Below are positions 1 through 8,357 of a stretch of 64,000 bases of DNA, in pieces. The stretch's first letter is position 1. Each line of letters begins with the position of its first letter. The stretch covers positions 310,001-374,000 of the forward strand of contig NZ_LN831058.1 of NCBI RefSeq assembly GCF_001375495.1, read 5' to 3'. The notes beneath the pieces are model-generated. The model was not told where the DNA came from. It was given only the letters and a program-made list of their open reading frames with translations, and made no database searches. Both the position numbers and the translations under genes were made by a program. Origin of the DNA: Flaviflexus massiliensis (lineage in GTDB: Bacteria > Actinomycetota > Actinomycetes > Actinomycetales > Actinomycetaceae).

Positions 1-2047
1 TGAAGTGGTTGGTGATGGTGGCGAATTCTTCGCCGACCGGTTCACCGTTCGAGTCAAGCGCTTGCCAGGACTGGCCAAGAGGCTCACGTGCGTTATTGAA
101 GGCGCTGGATCCGATGAGGATCTTGGATTCACCGGTCGGGGTCACTTCGTCTACCTGGTAGATGAAGGCGAGGCGAATAACGTCCTCGTCCGAGAGGGAG
201 GGCAGCCGCGAGGGAGACTCGGCGTACGCCCACTTTTCGAAGCCAGCATCGTCGTTCAGTGCGTTGACGAGGGTCTCCACTGCGAGGTCACGATCATCAC
301 CGAACTTGGCTGAGTTCTCGATCTCTTCAAGACCGACGATGGAGGAGTCGAGTTCCTGGATGGCGGCAACGATCTTGCCTTCCTGGTTCTCGAAAGCTTC
401 CTGAGTGAAGGCACCACGAACGTTGCAGCCATTAGCGGCAATCGGATTGCCCTGACGGTCGGTGTATGCGCGGCATCCCCGCTCGTCTGCACCCAGGTTC
501 ACAAAGTAGTTGAGAACGTTGAAGGTTGAAATGGTCACGTCACCGTCAACAACAGGAGCAACCTCAACGTCGGCACGGGTGTCTTCGAACACTGCGAAGT
601 CATCGTTGGCTGCGGTGACCTGCTCGGTCGGTTGCAGCTTCCAAAGGTCATTGCGGTAGTCGAGAACAACCGGGTCGGCGAAGTCAACAGAAGCACCAAC
701 GCGAACCGGAACATCCAAGTTCAGGTACGGGATCGGAGTGTTCTTTGCGGTGTTATTGGTCATGTAGTTCCAGGACGAGCCGTCGTCGAGAACCAGCATC
801 GACGCTGCATTCTCCGCCGCGAGAGCATCGTGCTCTGCCTTTTCTGTCACCGGGTTGTAAATGTCGGTGGGGGTGGCGAGCGGAGCATCACCAATAGCGA
901 GTGCAACTTCGGCGTACTGGTTGGTGCTGTACGTGTCCGTCACCGTCAGATCAACCGCATTGGGGTCAAGAATCATGCCCTCAAAACGCTCACGCTGAGC
1001 ATCGGTTGCAAGATCTTGAGCCGTGACAGCCACGGGAACGGGAGCCGTCACCTCATCATCCAGCTTTGTCACGGTTGGCCCGGTGAGCTGAGTCAAGTTG
1101 TAAAACTCGTCCGCGGTGCCGGTGACCTCAACGTAGTCACCAACCTCGGCAGTAAAGTTGCCGTTAGCCATGTAGACGAAGATGCCGTGCGAAGCATTGC
1201 CAATCTCGGTGCCAGTTCCTGCTGTCTGCAGGTAGAAACCGTTGAAGCCACCGGTCTTGTACGCAGCGGTAACAACACCGTTGGTGGTCACCTTTTGTCC
1301 ACGCAGCGGAGTGGCAGATCCCGTGCCCTGAATCTCGGCAATCGGGGTAATGGCTTCAGGATCAGTCGGTTCTCCTGGCTCACCGGGCCCCTCCGGATCC
1401 GTACCGGTACCACCGGAGTTCTGCGGAGTTACCCACGTACTCAACGTGAAGTCAACGGAGTTATTGTCGGTATCTACTCCGTCGGTACGGTTGATCGAGC
1501 CTGGCTCCCTATTTCCGCCGGTATATGCGGCAGCCGAGGTCTCAAACTTATTGGAGGTCCCAAATCCCACAAAGTCAACGAAACGGGGATCACCTGCGAG
1601 GTCTCCAGCGCCCACACCGGTCATAGCACTGGTTCCGTCAACAAGCGCAATCGCCCCATTCGTTCCGCCCGGGCTTAGGCTTGATGTTAAGTCAGGCTCT
1701 GGCAGCTCGGCACCTACAGAACCATTTGATCCACCCTGCACTAGGAAGTATCCTCCGGCAGCAATTTCATGGCCGGTCAGGTCGGTCGTATTCGTTCCAC
1801 CTGTGCCATTGGCAGAGAAGTACTGCAGCGACATGCCATCCAGGCTGATGGCCTTATCGGTGGGATTGTAGAGTTCGATGAACTTGTTCTTGTAGGGCTG
1901 GTTCTCAGAACCACCGCGTGCGTAGACCTCGTTGATAACGACATCGCTACCGTCGGGAGCTGCTTGGGCGGGCAACGCCCACATCGGCGTCAAGACCAGT
2001 GCACACGCACCGATCTGAGCCGTTCTCTTTTTGATTTGAAATTTCAC
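1..2047 (-). CDS. Secreted ExeM/NucH-type endonuclease with lamin-tail domain (3' end missing)
   Basis: Only the first 682 codons are visible; the gene runs off the left edge. Start chosen at GTG 2047, which gives a classic signal peptide: basic n-region (KFQIKKR), hydrophobic core and AQA-AP cleavage near residue 29. Next comes a lamin-tail domain (about 30-165, VINEVYARGG, FIELYNP), a Pro/Glu/Gly linker (about 209-232), an OB-fold-like segment (about 240-330, GDYVEVTGT) and, from about residue 504, the start of an endonuclease/exonuclease/phosphatase domain (VTISTFNVLNYF). This order is that of ExeM/NucH extracellular DNases. The product should be exported and degrade extracellular DNA. The secreted 5'-nucleotidase 7 kb away could take the products further. 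Catalytic residues lie partly outside the window. A TTG start slightly downstream cannot be excluded. Confidence 0.85.
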   Translation of the reverse strand, partial: MKFQIKKRTAQIGACALVLTPMWALPAQAAPDGSDVVINEVYARGGSENQPYKNKFIELYNPTDKAISLDGMSLQYFSANGTGGTNTTDLTGHEIAAGGYFLVQGGSNGSVGAELPEPDLTSSLSPGGTNGAIALVDGTSAMTGVGAGDLAGDPRFVDFVGFGTSNKFETSAAAYTGGNREPGSINRTDGVDTDNNSVDFTLSTWVTPQNSGGTGTDPEGPGEPGEPTDPEAITPIAEIQGTGSATPLRGQKVTTNGVVTAAYKTGGFNGFYLQTAGTGTEIGNASHGIFVYMANGNFTAEVGDYVEVTGTADEFYNLTQLTGPTVTKLDDEVTAPVPVAVTAQDLATDAQRERFEGMILDPNAVDLTVTDTYSTNQYAEVALAIGDAPLATPTDIYNPVTEKAEHDALAAENAASMLVLDDGSSWNYMTNNTAKNTPIPYLNLDVPVRVGASVDFADPVVLDYRNDLWKLQPTEQVTAANDDFAVFEDTRADVEVAPVVDGDVTISTFNVLNYFVNLGADERGCRAYTDRQGNPIAANGCNVRGAFTQEAFENQEGKIVAAIQELDSSIVGLEEIENSAKFGDDRDLAVETLVNALNDDAGFEKWAYAESPSRLPSLSDEDVIRLAFIYQVDEVTPTGESKILIGSSAFNNAREPLGQSWQALDSNGEPVGEEFATITNHF

Positions 2048-2312
2048 TTATTTACCTATGTTCCATGCAGTGAAGACAAGAAAAGATGCTGGTAGGCATC
2101 TGTCCCAAGAGTGCCACACAGGCGAGCAAATTGTGCCATATGTAACCTTTTGGCTCCCTAAAAGACATCTTCCATTCACCAGTCCACCCTCCCCATTCCC
2201 GACGGCACGCTAGGCATTTCGGCTGTGACCACGCTTTTCAGTACGCACTGACGAGCGGTTCGCGATAGAGTGATGGGGATAAAATGATGAGTTCATCGGA
2301 AGGAGATGAACG

Positions 2313-2783
2313 GTGACAGAATCCGGACATCCGAACCAGGGACCTGCAGTGCCCAATGACCTGGGTGGTTCAAGCCTCCCTCCGGAAAGCGAGAAGGACG
2401 CACCCCGTTCTATTGGCGAACTTGTCGCGGGCGTAACAGAGCGCTTCTCGCGCCTCATCCGCGACGAAATCGAACTGGCCAAGGTACAGGCACAGGCTAA
2501 GGCAACGAAACTTGCTGGTGGCATCGTATTCTTTGCGATCGCCGGTGTGCTTGCCCTGTACGCACTGGGCATACTGTTCCTCGCCGCGATTTGGGGTATT
2601 GCCAACGCTCTACCCCTGTGGCTTTCAGCCCTGATCGTGGGCGTGGTTATTCTCCTGATTGTTGGCATCCTTGCACTCCTCGGGGTGAAGAAATTGAAGG
2701 CGTCCAACGAGCACGTCATCGATCCCAAGTCGGGCATCGTCAACGACATTGAGGCAGCCAAGAAGGGACTGAGCAAGGAATGA
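2313..2783 (+). CDS. Phage-holin-like family membrane protein (DUF1469 type)
   Basis: A 156-residue protein with a hydrophilic Pro/Ser/Glu-rich N-terminus, an amphipathic segment (SIGELVAGVTERFSRLIRDEIELAKVQ, given here only as a location, residues 33-59), two long hydrophobic helices (about 68-95 and 100-125) and a charged tail. The pattern RLIRDEIELAK followed by two membrane spans is typical of actinobacterial 'phage holin family' (DUF1469) proteins. These are ordinary envelope proteins rather than lysis proteins. GTG start with a strong AAGGAG site 7 nt upstream (about 2300-2305). The stop overlaps the start of the DUF3618 gene by 4 nt, so the two are co-translated; this pair is common in actinobacteria. 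Function unknown. Confidence 0.8.
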   Translation: MTESGHPNQGPAVPNDLGGSSLPPESEKDAPRSIGELVAGVTERFSRLIRDEIELAKVQAQAKATKLAGGIVFFAIAGVLALYALGILFLAAIWGIANALPLWLSALIVGVVILLIVGILALLGVKKLKASNEHVIDPKSGIVNDIEAAKKGLSKE

Positions 2784-3064
2784 GCGAATCGGCACCCAAG
2801 CGTAGCGCCGCAGATATTGAAGCTGATCTGCAGCGCACCCGCGAAGAACTGACCAAGACCGTCAACGAACTGTCGGACCGGTTGAATCCCAAGACGAACG
2901 CGAAGGCCGCAGCCGATCAGGCAAAGCTTAAGGCCAACGAATTCGTTGCTTCGGCACGTGGCGTGGCTGACGACGCTGGTCGTGGGGAACCCTCCGCCAT
3001 CGGCATCCTCGCAGCAGCGGCCGCAACCGTAGCCCTTGCTGGCTACCTGATGTTTAAGAAGTAA
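2780..3064 (+). CDS. DUF3618 domain protein
   Basis: A 94-residue protein. Residues 9-45 carry the DUF3618 signature (ADIEADLQRTREELTKTVNE followed by LSDRLNPK). A small Ala-rich helix follows, with one C-terminal membrane span (about 72-91, GILAAAAATVALAGYLMF) and a short KK tail. It is probably anchored in the membrane with its coiled helix in the cytoplasm. ATG overlaps the preceding stop (ATGA), so it shares the upstream ribosome binding site. It is usually paired with the DUF1469 protein, as here; the pair may form an envelope complex, but that is inference. A strong terminator follows 37 nt after the stop. Confidence 0.8.
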   Translation: MSESAPKRSAADIEADLQRTREELTKTVNELSDRLNPKTNAKAAADQAKLKANEFVASARGVADDAGRGEPSAIGILAAAAATVALAGYLMFKK

Positions 3065-3100
3065 ATACTTAATCCTGAGCCACGTCGTGGCTGAGAACGT

Positions 3101-3134
3101 GATTGAGGGGCGCTGGTGCGCCCCTCAATCTTTT
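3101..3134 (+). terminator. Intrinsic terminator after the DUF3618 gene
   Basis: A perfect 13-bp stem (3101-3113 with 3118-3130, arms GATTGAGGGGCGC / GCGCCCCTCAATC), loop TGGT, then TTTT at 3131-3134. The T tract makes it a plus-strand terminator. It may also slow transcripts leaving bldC on the minus strand. Confidence 0.9.
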
Positions 3135-3164
3135 GTGATCGCGACGGTCCGTTGAGCTTGTGGC

Positions 3165-3353
3165 TCACCGAGCAGTCGTCGCATCAAGGAGTTTCTCGAC
3201 CTCGTCCTTGCGAAAGCGACGGTGCCCACCAAGGGTACGGATCGATGATAATTTTCCTGCGTTAGCCCATCTCGTCACGGTCTTCGGGTCGACGTGAAAT
3301 AGCGCAGCGACCTGCGATGGGGTTAGCAGATCCTGTTCGGACTGTGTTTGCAT
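3165..3353 (-). CDS. bldC: BldC-type MerR-like DNA-binding regulator
   Basis: A 62-residue protein that is essentially one winged-helix MerR-like domain: LTPSQVAALFHVDPKTVTRW forms the helix-turn-helix (residues 9-28), and GGHRRFRKDEVEKLL the wing and last helix. This is the size and signature of BldC, a small actinobacterial regulator that binds DNA as head-to-tail oligomers on direct repeats and controls developmental or stationary-phase genes in Streptomyces. ATG start with GAGGA a few nt upstream on the minus strand. It is divergent from the DUF3073 gene, with 176 bp between the two starts. Its targets in this organism cannot be inferred from the window. Confidence 0.9.
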   Translation of the reverse strand: MQTQSEQDLLTPSQVAALFHVDPKTVTRWANAGKLSSIRTLGGHRRFRKDEVEKLLDATTAR

Positions 3354-3529
3354 GTGTCCTCCTCGGACTCGCGGACGCTATGTCCAGATTCTCAGGAAAA
3401 GTTGACCAATTTCGGGGCCCAAGGTCCCGAATTCCGGAATTGCTTACCGTCGCGTAGAATAATGGGTGCCATCGTTGTACCTTTGAGGCACAACATCATT
3501 GACCGATCTAGTTGAGGGGGGTCGACGCC

Positions 3530-3748
3530 ATGGGGCGCGGCCGTCAAAAGGCCAAGCAACGCAAAGTTGCACGCACGCTGAAGTACTCCAGCCCAGAAAC
3601 GGATTACCGGGCGCTGGAGCGAGAACTCATGTCCAAGGCAGACGAGGACTACGGTGAGTACGACGACTCGGAAGACTATGACGATCAGTACTCAGAATAT
3701 GAGGATTATTACGCCGGCGAGGATGAGGACGAGGAAGACGAGTCCTGA
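3530..3748 (+). CDS. DUF3073 small acidic protein
   Basis: A 72-residue protein with a basic N-terminus (MGRGRQKAKQRKVARTLKY) and a very acidic tail of Asp/Glu/Tyr. It matches the DUF3073 family, found next to purM in many actinobacteria (Rv0810c in M. tuberculosis). The start is placed at ATG 3530 because GAGGGGGG (3514-3521) stands at proper spacing and family members begin MGRG; a longer TTG start at 3512 would absorb the ribosome binding site. A plausible -10 (TAGAAT, 3455-3460) lies 70 nt upstream. Function unknown; the charge split suggests binding to nucleic acid or a protein partner, which is inference. Confidence 0.85.
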   Translation: MGRGRQKAKQRKVARTLKYSSPETDYRALERELMSKADEDYGEYDDSEDYDDQYSEYEDYYAGEDEDEEDES

Positions 3749-3776
3749 CCTCGACGGTTACTAGTCCTATAGCTAA

Positions 3777-3806
3777 TAAGGGGCGCGGCATCAGCCACGC
3801 CCCTTA
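3777..3806. terminator. Rho-independent terminator-like hairpin after DUF3073
   Basis: A 9-bp stem TAAGGGGCG (3777-3785) / CGCCCCTTA (3798-3806) with an inner GGC/GCC pairing. It lies 29 nt after the DUF3073 stop and also downstream of the convergent DUF2283 gene, so it may serve both. The downstream T-run is weak (CCTTTC). Confidence 0.75.
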
Positions 3807-3895
3807 GCCTTTCATCTCGAGCTCTTTTCCAACAGCAAGTGCCCTGTATTTAACTGAGGCCGGGCACTACTCCGAACCACTAAGCGGTGGCAAGG

Positions 3896-4204
3896 TCAAT
3901 GCTGGATCAGGTCCTTGCGTTGAAATGAAATCGCTGTGTTTCGTCCCTGAAATTGCCGAACAATGATCCCAGGGAAATCAAGCTCCTTCAGCTCGGTTAG
4001 GACTCCAGAATCAATATGGAATTCTTGTTCGAGGTCGTGTATTGGAATCGGCTGATCGAGTGCGAGAAGTTCAATGCCTCGTACCCTGTCGAATCTGTCT
4101 AGGTCGACATAAACCCAATCATTAAGTTCTCTGGTCTCGACAATAGTTTCGCTACTGAGCTCAATGTAGGCAACATCAGAAATGTTATCGATAGATAGCT
4201 TCAT
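3896..4204 (-). CDS. DUF2283 domain protein
   Basis: A 102-residue protein whose first 55 residues fit DUF2283 (KLSIDNISDVAYIEL, then VYVDLDRFDRVRGIELL). This is a small beta-rich domain also seen in proteins linked to toxin-antitoxin loci and in free-standing proteins of unknown role. ATG start with GGGAGG 8 nt upstream. No toxin partner is adjacent; it stands alone between the DUF3073 gene and purM, convergent with the former. The C-terminal 45 residues (LEQEFHIDSGVLTELKEL...) are not recognised. A+T content looks somewhat higher than in the neighbouring pur genes. Confidence 0.7.
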   Translation of the reverse strand: MKLSIDNISDVAYIELSSETIVETRELNDWVYVDLDRFDRVRGIELLALDQPIPIHDLEQEFHIDSGVLTELKELDFPGIIVRQFQGRNTAISFQRKDLIQH

Positions 4205-4268
4205 CGCTCGTACCTCCCTATTCTCAAGATTGTCACAACAGTATAAGAGCCAGGTGGCAAATGGGTAG

Positions 4269-4292
4269 GGGGCAGACTAGTTGGTCTGCCCC
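4269..4292 (-). terminator. Hairpin downstream of purM
   Basis: A 9-bp stem GGGGCAGAC / GTCTGCCCC with a 6-nt loop, 40 nt after the purM stop on the minus strand. There is no strong T-run after it, so its role as terminator is probable but not certain. Confidence 0.55.
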
Positions 4293-4331
4293 AGAGCTAC
4301 ATAGTTACTGCTTAGTTATTGACGTAACTCT

Positions 4332-5405
4332 CTAGAGTCCGGTGTAGTTGCCGGTCAGGCGGACAGCTCCCCCATCAACACCCTTCGCGCCACGGACGGC
4401 GTCCCCACCATCATCCACAACAACCCTGCCGGCCTCCCAGGCGGGGATTCCAGCGGCGTTTGTGGCTTGAATGGTGGCATCGGCGTGCTCGGCAGGGACG
4501 ATGGCGAGCATGCCCACACCGAGGTTGAGGGTGCCTTCCAGATCTTCCGTGGGCACCCCACCAAGATCCTTGATCACCTTGAAGACCGGGGGAACATCCC
4601 AACGGGAGACCTCTGCGAGGAGCCCCTTGGGCATGACACGTGCCAGGTTTGCTGCGAGTCCGCCACCGGTCACATGACAGTAGGCACGCACGCGGTCAGC
4701 AAGATCGAGGCAGACATTCGTGTAGAGCCTCGTGGGAATCAGCAGTTCCTCACCGATGGTCTTCCCCAAATCGTCAACCTGCTTCTCGTATCCCCAGCCA
4801 GCGACTTCAAGGACCTTACGGACAAGGGAGTAGCCGTTGGAGTGGATTCCGGAGGAGGCCATGGCGATGACGACATCGCCTTCGCGTACCCGTTCGGGGC
4901 CGAGAACAGCATCCGCTTCCACAACACCCGTCACTGCCCCTGCGACATCATATTCGTCTTCACCGAGGAGTCCTGGGTGTTCGGCGGTTTCACCGCCAAG
5001 GAGCGGGGTGTTGATGCTGGCGCAGGCGGTGGCAATGCCACGCACGATGTCGGCAATTCTTTCGGGTACGACCTTGCCGCAGGCAATGTAGTCGGTCATG
5101 AGCAGCGGCTTTGCACCGACCACGACGATATCGTCGACGACCATGCCAACCAGGTCCTGGCCGATGGTGTCGTGAATGTCGAGGGCCTGTGCGATCGCCA
5201 CCTTGGTGCCCACGCCATCCGTCGAGGTGGCGAGCAGCGGCTTCTTGTATGCGAGTAGCTCGCTAGCATCCAGGAGCCCCGCGAAGCCACCCACGCCACC
5301 AACGACATTGGTGCTGTGGGTGTTGGTGATTGCGGACTTCATGAGTTCGACGGCGCGGTCTCCGGCCTGGGTGTCGACTCCGGCCTGCGAATAGGTGATC
5401 TTCAC
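4332..5405 (-). CDS. purM: Phosphoribosylformylglycinamidine cyclo-ligase (AIR synthetase)
   Basis: Converts FGAM and ATP to aminoimidazole ribonucleotide, step 5 of purine synthesis. 357 residues, normal for PurM. Landmarks: N-terminal ITYSQAGVD, the GGFAGLLD and LLATSTDGVGTK segments of the ATP-binding half, and C-terminal HVTGGGLAANLARV. The start is put at GTG 5405 because it overlaps the purF stop by 4 nt (GTGA). The longer in-frame reading from 5495 would add 30 residues inside purF that lack family similarity. Last gene of the run SCP-like / membrane protein / ribonuclease / purF / purM; the SCP-like, purF, purM and DUF3073 neighbourhood is conserved in actinobacteria. Confidence 0.95.
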   Translation of the reverse strand: MKITYSQAGVDTQAGDRAVELMKSAITNTHSTNVVGGVGGFAGLLDASELLAYKKPLLATSTDGVGTKVAIAQALDIHDTIGQDLVGMVVDDIVVVGAKPLLMTDYIACGKVVPERIADIVRGIATACASINTPLLGGETAEHPGLLGEDEYDVAGAVTGVVEADAVLGPERVREGDVVIAMASSGIHSNGYSLVRKVLEVAGWGYEKQVDDLGKTIGEELLIPTRLYTNVCLDLADRVRAYCHVTGGGLAANLARVMPKGLLAEVSRWDVPPVFKVIKDLGGVPTEDLEGTLNLGVGMLAIVPAEHADATIQATNAAGIPAWEAGRVVVDDGGDAVRGAKGVDGGAVRLTGNYTGL

Positions 5406-6871
5406 TTGTCTTCCTCCACTGCTGGGTCCAGCCCGGCCGCATAGCGGGAATGGTCGACCGGGATCGGATACTTTCCAGAGAAGCAGGCGGTGCACAGCTT
5501 TGACTCGGGAATGGTTGTTGCTTCGATCATGCCTTCGGGTGAGATGAAGCCGAGGCTGTCCGCCCCGATCGATTGGCAGATCTCATCAATATTGAGGCCA
5601 GAGGCAATGAGCTCTGCTCTTGTGGCGAAGTCGATGCCGAAGTAGCAGGGCCACTGGACGGGCGGGGACGAGATCCTGACGTGGATCTCGGAGGCTCCGG
5701 CTTCGCGGAGCATGCGGACGAGCGCGCGCTGGGTGTTGCCTCGGACAATCGAGTCGTCGACGACAACGATGCGCTTACCTGCAATCACTTCCCGCAGCGG
5801 GTTGAGCTTGAGGCGGATACCGAGCTGCCGCATGGTCTGCGTGGGTTGAATAAAGGTGCGTCCCACGTAAGCGTTCTTCACCAGACCCTGGGCGTAGGTG
5901 ATCCCTGATTCCTGGGCGTAACCGATTGCCGCGGGGGTTCCCGAGTCGGGTGTGGCGATGACAATGTCTGCTTCGACCGGGTGTTCGCGAGCGAGCACCC
6001 GCCCCATTTCGTTACGGGAGGCATTCACGCTCCTGCCCGCGATCGTGGTATCCGGTCGTGCCAGGTACACGTATTCGAAGATACAGCCGTTCGGTGTGGC
6101 TTCCTTGAAATGGATGGAACGGGGCCCATTTTCGTTGATGATGAGGAGCTCACCAGGTTCGATTTCGCGAACGAAGGTGGCACCAACGATATCGAGGGCG
6201 GCGGTTTCGGAGGCAACAACCCAGCCTGCCGAGAGCCTGCCAAGGACGAGGGGGCGGAAGCCGTGCGGGTCCCTGGCGGCATAGAGCGTTGTTTCGTCCA
6301 TGAACGCCAGTGAGAAGGCGCCCTTGAGGGTGGGGAGGATGCCGAGCGCGGCTTCCTCGAGCGAGTCGTATCCATCGGCGCCGCCCAGTAGCGCGGTGAT
6401 GACCGCAGTGTCCGTGGAGGATCCGCGACCGAGTTCGCCAGTCAGGTCCTTGTGGGACTTCCGCTGCACGATTTTCATGAGCGCCTGGGTGTTGATCAGG
6501 TTGCCGTTGTGCCCGAGTGCGATCGTTCCGAAGGGGGTAGGACCCAGGGTGGGTTGAGCGTTTTGCCAGTGCGAGCGGCCGGTGGTGCCGTATCGGACAT
6601 GACCGACGGCGATATGACCATTGAGTGGTTTCAGGTGGTCTTCGTTAAAGACCTGCGAAACGAGACCCATATCCTTGTAGACGAGGATCTGTTTGCCGTT
6701 CGAGGTGGCGATGCCGGCGGATTCCTGTCCGCGGTGCTGGAGGGCGTAGAGCCCGAAATAGGTGAGGCTTGCAACATCCTCACCGGGGGCCCACACTCCG
6801 AATACACCGCACTCGTCCTGGGCCTTATCCTCAGGGTCGAGTACCGTCGTGAGCCGACCATCACTTTGCAT
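5402..6871 (-). CDS. purF: Amidophosphoribosyltransferase
   Basis: Commits PRPP to purine synthesis by transferring ammonia from glutamine to give phosphoribosylamine. 489 residues. A short propeptide (1-20) precedes Cys21 in DECGVFG, the expected N-terminal nucleophile after processing. The class II glutaminase domain covers about 21-255 (YALQHRGQESAGI, GHVRYGTTG), and the phosphoribosyltransferase domain follows with the PRPP loop VVVDDSIVRGNT. Two C-terminal cysteines (LCTACFSG) could belong to an iron-sulfur type enzyme, which is family knowledge rather than something shown here. ATG 6871 overlaps the ribonuclease stop by 11 nt; the stop overlaps purM by 4 nt. Confidence 0.97.
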   Translation of the reverse strand: MQSDGRLTTVLDPEDKAQDECGVFGVWAPGEDVASLTYFGLYALQHRGQESAGIATSNGKQILVYKDMGLVSQVFNEDHLKPLNGHIAVGHVRYGTTGRSHWQNAQPTLGPTPFGTIALGHNGNLINTQALMKIVQRKSHKDLTGELGRGSSTDTAVITALLGGADGYDSLEEAALGILPTLKGAFSLAFMDETTLYAARDPHGFRPLVLGRLSAGWVVASETAALDIVGATFVREIEPGELLIINENGPRSIHFKEATPNGCIFEYVYLARPDTTIAGRSVNASRNEMGRVLAREHPVEADIVIATPDSGTPAAIGYAQESGITYAQGLVKNAYVGRTFIQPTQTMRQLGIRLKLNPLREVIAGKRIVVVDDSIVRGNTQRALVRMLREAGASEIHVRISSPPVQWPCYFGIDFATRAELIASGLNIDEICQSIGADSLGFISPEGMIEATTIPESKLCTACFSGKYPIPVDHSRYAAGLDPAVEEDK

Positions 6872-8348
6872 GTTTTCCCTTTACGCGCTCAAACTTCGGG
6901 CCCTCGGGTGACACGCTGACGAGTCGCACGAGGACGCTCTTGCCCACGGGCAGGTTCTTTCCGGTCACGACCGCTTCCACGGCCGGGTTCCGGAGCATGA
7001 CACTGCCACGGCTCTTACTCGATTCGTCATCTTTCTTTGCCACTTCAACGACGACACCTCTGAAGGTCTCGCCTTCCCGCCCAGCCAGGATAAGTCCTTC
7101 GAGGGCATTAATGGCGCCGCGTTCATATTGTGAAGCACGCTGGTTGGCTTTCGCCATGGTCTTGGGCAGTCCCGGGAGGGCTTCCATCACCCAGCCTGGG
7201 ATCTCTTCACCCGCGCACAGGCACCGGCACACCTCCAGCGCGTAGCGGTCGACGAGGCGGCGGAGCGGGGCCGTGACGTGAGCATACGCGGAGGCAATTG
7301 CAGCATGTTCGGCGTATGGCTTCTCGGTCCCTTCCCTATCCCACTTCCCCTCAACACCGAGCGGCAGGTAAGAGGCACCGCGGAAGAGACCGGCCGCTTC
7401 ATTCAGGAAGGCAGCATGTCCCGGGTCTCGTGAATCAAGAGAACGCACATAGTCCGCATATTCCACATCCTCGGGCCAGTCCAGTTCGAGGGCGACAGCG
7501 ACCTGGCGCAGGCGCACATAGTCCTTTTCCTTCGCGGGAGGCAGGGTCCGCAGGATTCCCACCCCCGCGTTCAGCATCATGCGTGCAGCTGCCATGCCCG
7601 TCAGGAGGGACAGTTGAGCATTCCACTCATCCACGTCCGTCACTCCCCGGTAACTCAGCTGGTAGCCGCCGTTCGTGGGCTCAATCAACTGTTCGGGCAA
7701 GTCGAGGGAGATGCCGCCGCGATCAATCTCGCGCTGAATGCGTTTCTTTCCGATCTCGGAGAGCAACTCCGTTAGGTCCGGTGGGACCTCATCCGGCATC
7801 TCCCCCTCCCCCTCGTACCATCTCTGAACCTGCTCGTAGGTGAGTTGGGCACGGGAACGTACCTGTGCGAGCTCCACCCAGGAATGCCTCAGCCCACCAT
7901 CGGCATTCAGGTGCAGGTACCAGAGATAGGCTGGTCGGTCTTCGTTCTCGAGTAGCGAGGCAGCCCCGGCCGAGAGTTCCCTCGGGTGGAGGGGGATCGA
8001 TCCATCGGGACCGTAGTAGGTGACACCGCGCGCGTGCACCTCCTGATCGAGGATCCCGCCGGGTTTCACGAAAAGACCAACGGCACTGATCGCGTAGCGC
8101 ACCAGGTAGCCATCGCCCTCACGGGACAGGTGCATAGCCTGATCGAGGTCGCTTGCGCCGGGCGGGTCGATCGTGACAAACGGAATGTCGCGCCGGTCCG
8201 GATACACCGAGATAGCAACCGGAGCGATGTCTGCTACGGCTTCCTTCGGATAGTCGGTGGGGATCGCCAGTTTCTCTCGCAACGCGACAAGCGCGTTCGT
8301 TACTTCATCGGGTTGCGCCACATTGACGCGAACAATTCGCTGAGCCAC
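6861..8348 (-). CDS. RNB-domain exoribonuclease (RNase II/R family, short form)
   Basis: 495 residues, shorter than RNase II or RNase R. The RNB catalytic domain is clear: DPPGASDLDQA at residues 61-71, the downstream RYAISAVGLFV strand, and DRYALEVCR towards the C-terminal part. In most RNB enzymes the metal-binding motif has four aspartates (DPxxxxDxDD). Here Asp61, Asp67 and Asp69 are kept but the fourth is Gln70. The C-terminal 60 residues look like a degenerate S1/OB fold (FRGVVVEVAKKDDE). Expected role: 3'-to-5' degradation of single-stranded RNA. It is inserted between the membrane-protein gene and purF and overlaps purF by 11 nt, so it is probably co-transcribed. Confidence 0.88.
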   Translation of the reverse strand: MAQRIVRVNVAQPDEVTNALVALREKLAIPTDYPKEAVADIAPVAISVYPDRRDIPFVTIDPPGASDLDQAMHLSREGDGYLVRYAISAVGLFVKPGGILDQEVHARGVTYYGPDGSIPLHPRELSAGAASLLENEDRPAYLWYLHLNADGGLRHSWVELAQVRSRAQLTYEQVQRWYEGEGEMPDEVPPDLTELLSEIGKKRIQREIDRGGISLDLPEQLIEPTNGGYQLSYRGVTDVDEWNAQLSLLTGMAAARMMLNAGVGILRTLPPAKEKDYVRLRQVAVALELDWPEDVEYADYVRSLDSRDPGHAAFLNEAAGLFRGASYLPLGVEGKWDREGTEKPYAEHAAIASAYAHVTAPLRRLVDRYALEVCRCLCAGEEIPGWVMEALPGLPKTMAKANQRASQYERGAINALEGLILAGREGETFRGVVVEVAKKDDESSKSRGSVMLRNPAVEAVVTGKNLPVGKSVLVRLVSVSPEGPKFERVKGKHAK

Positions 8349-8357
8349 CTTTTCAGG

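Noticed and set aside
632-1678. 348-codon plus-strand frame inside the nuclease gene region
   Set aside because: The minus-strand frame codes for an exported nuclease with ordered domains across the whole stretch; the plus-strand frame is its shadow.
2313-2783. Phage remnant suggested by the holin-family genes here and at 42062
   Set aside because: These families are resident envelope proteins in actinobacteria; no terminase, capsid, integrase or lysin genes are nearby.
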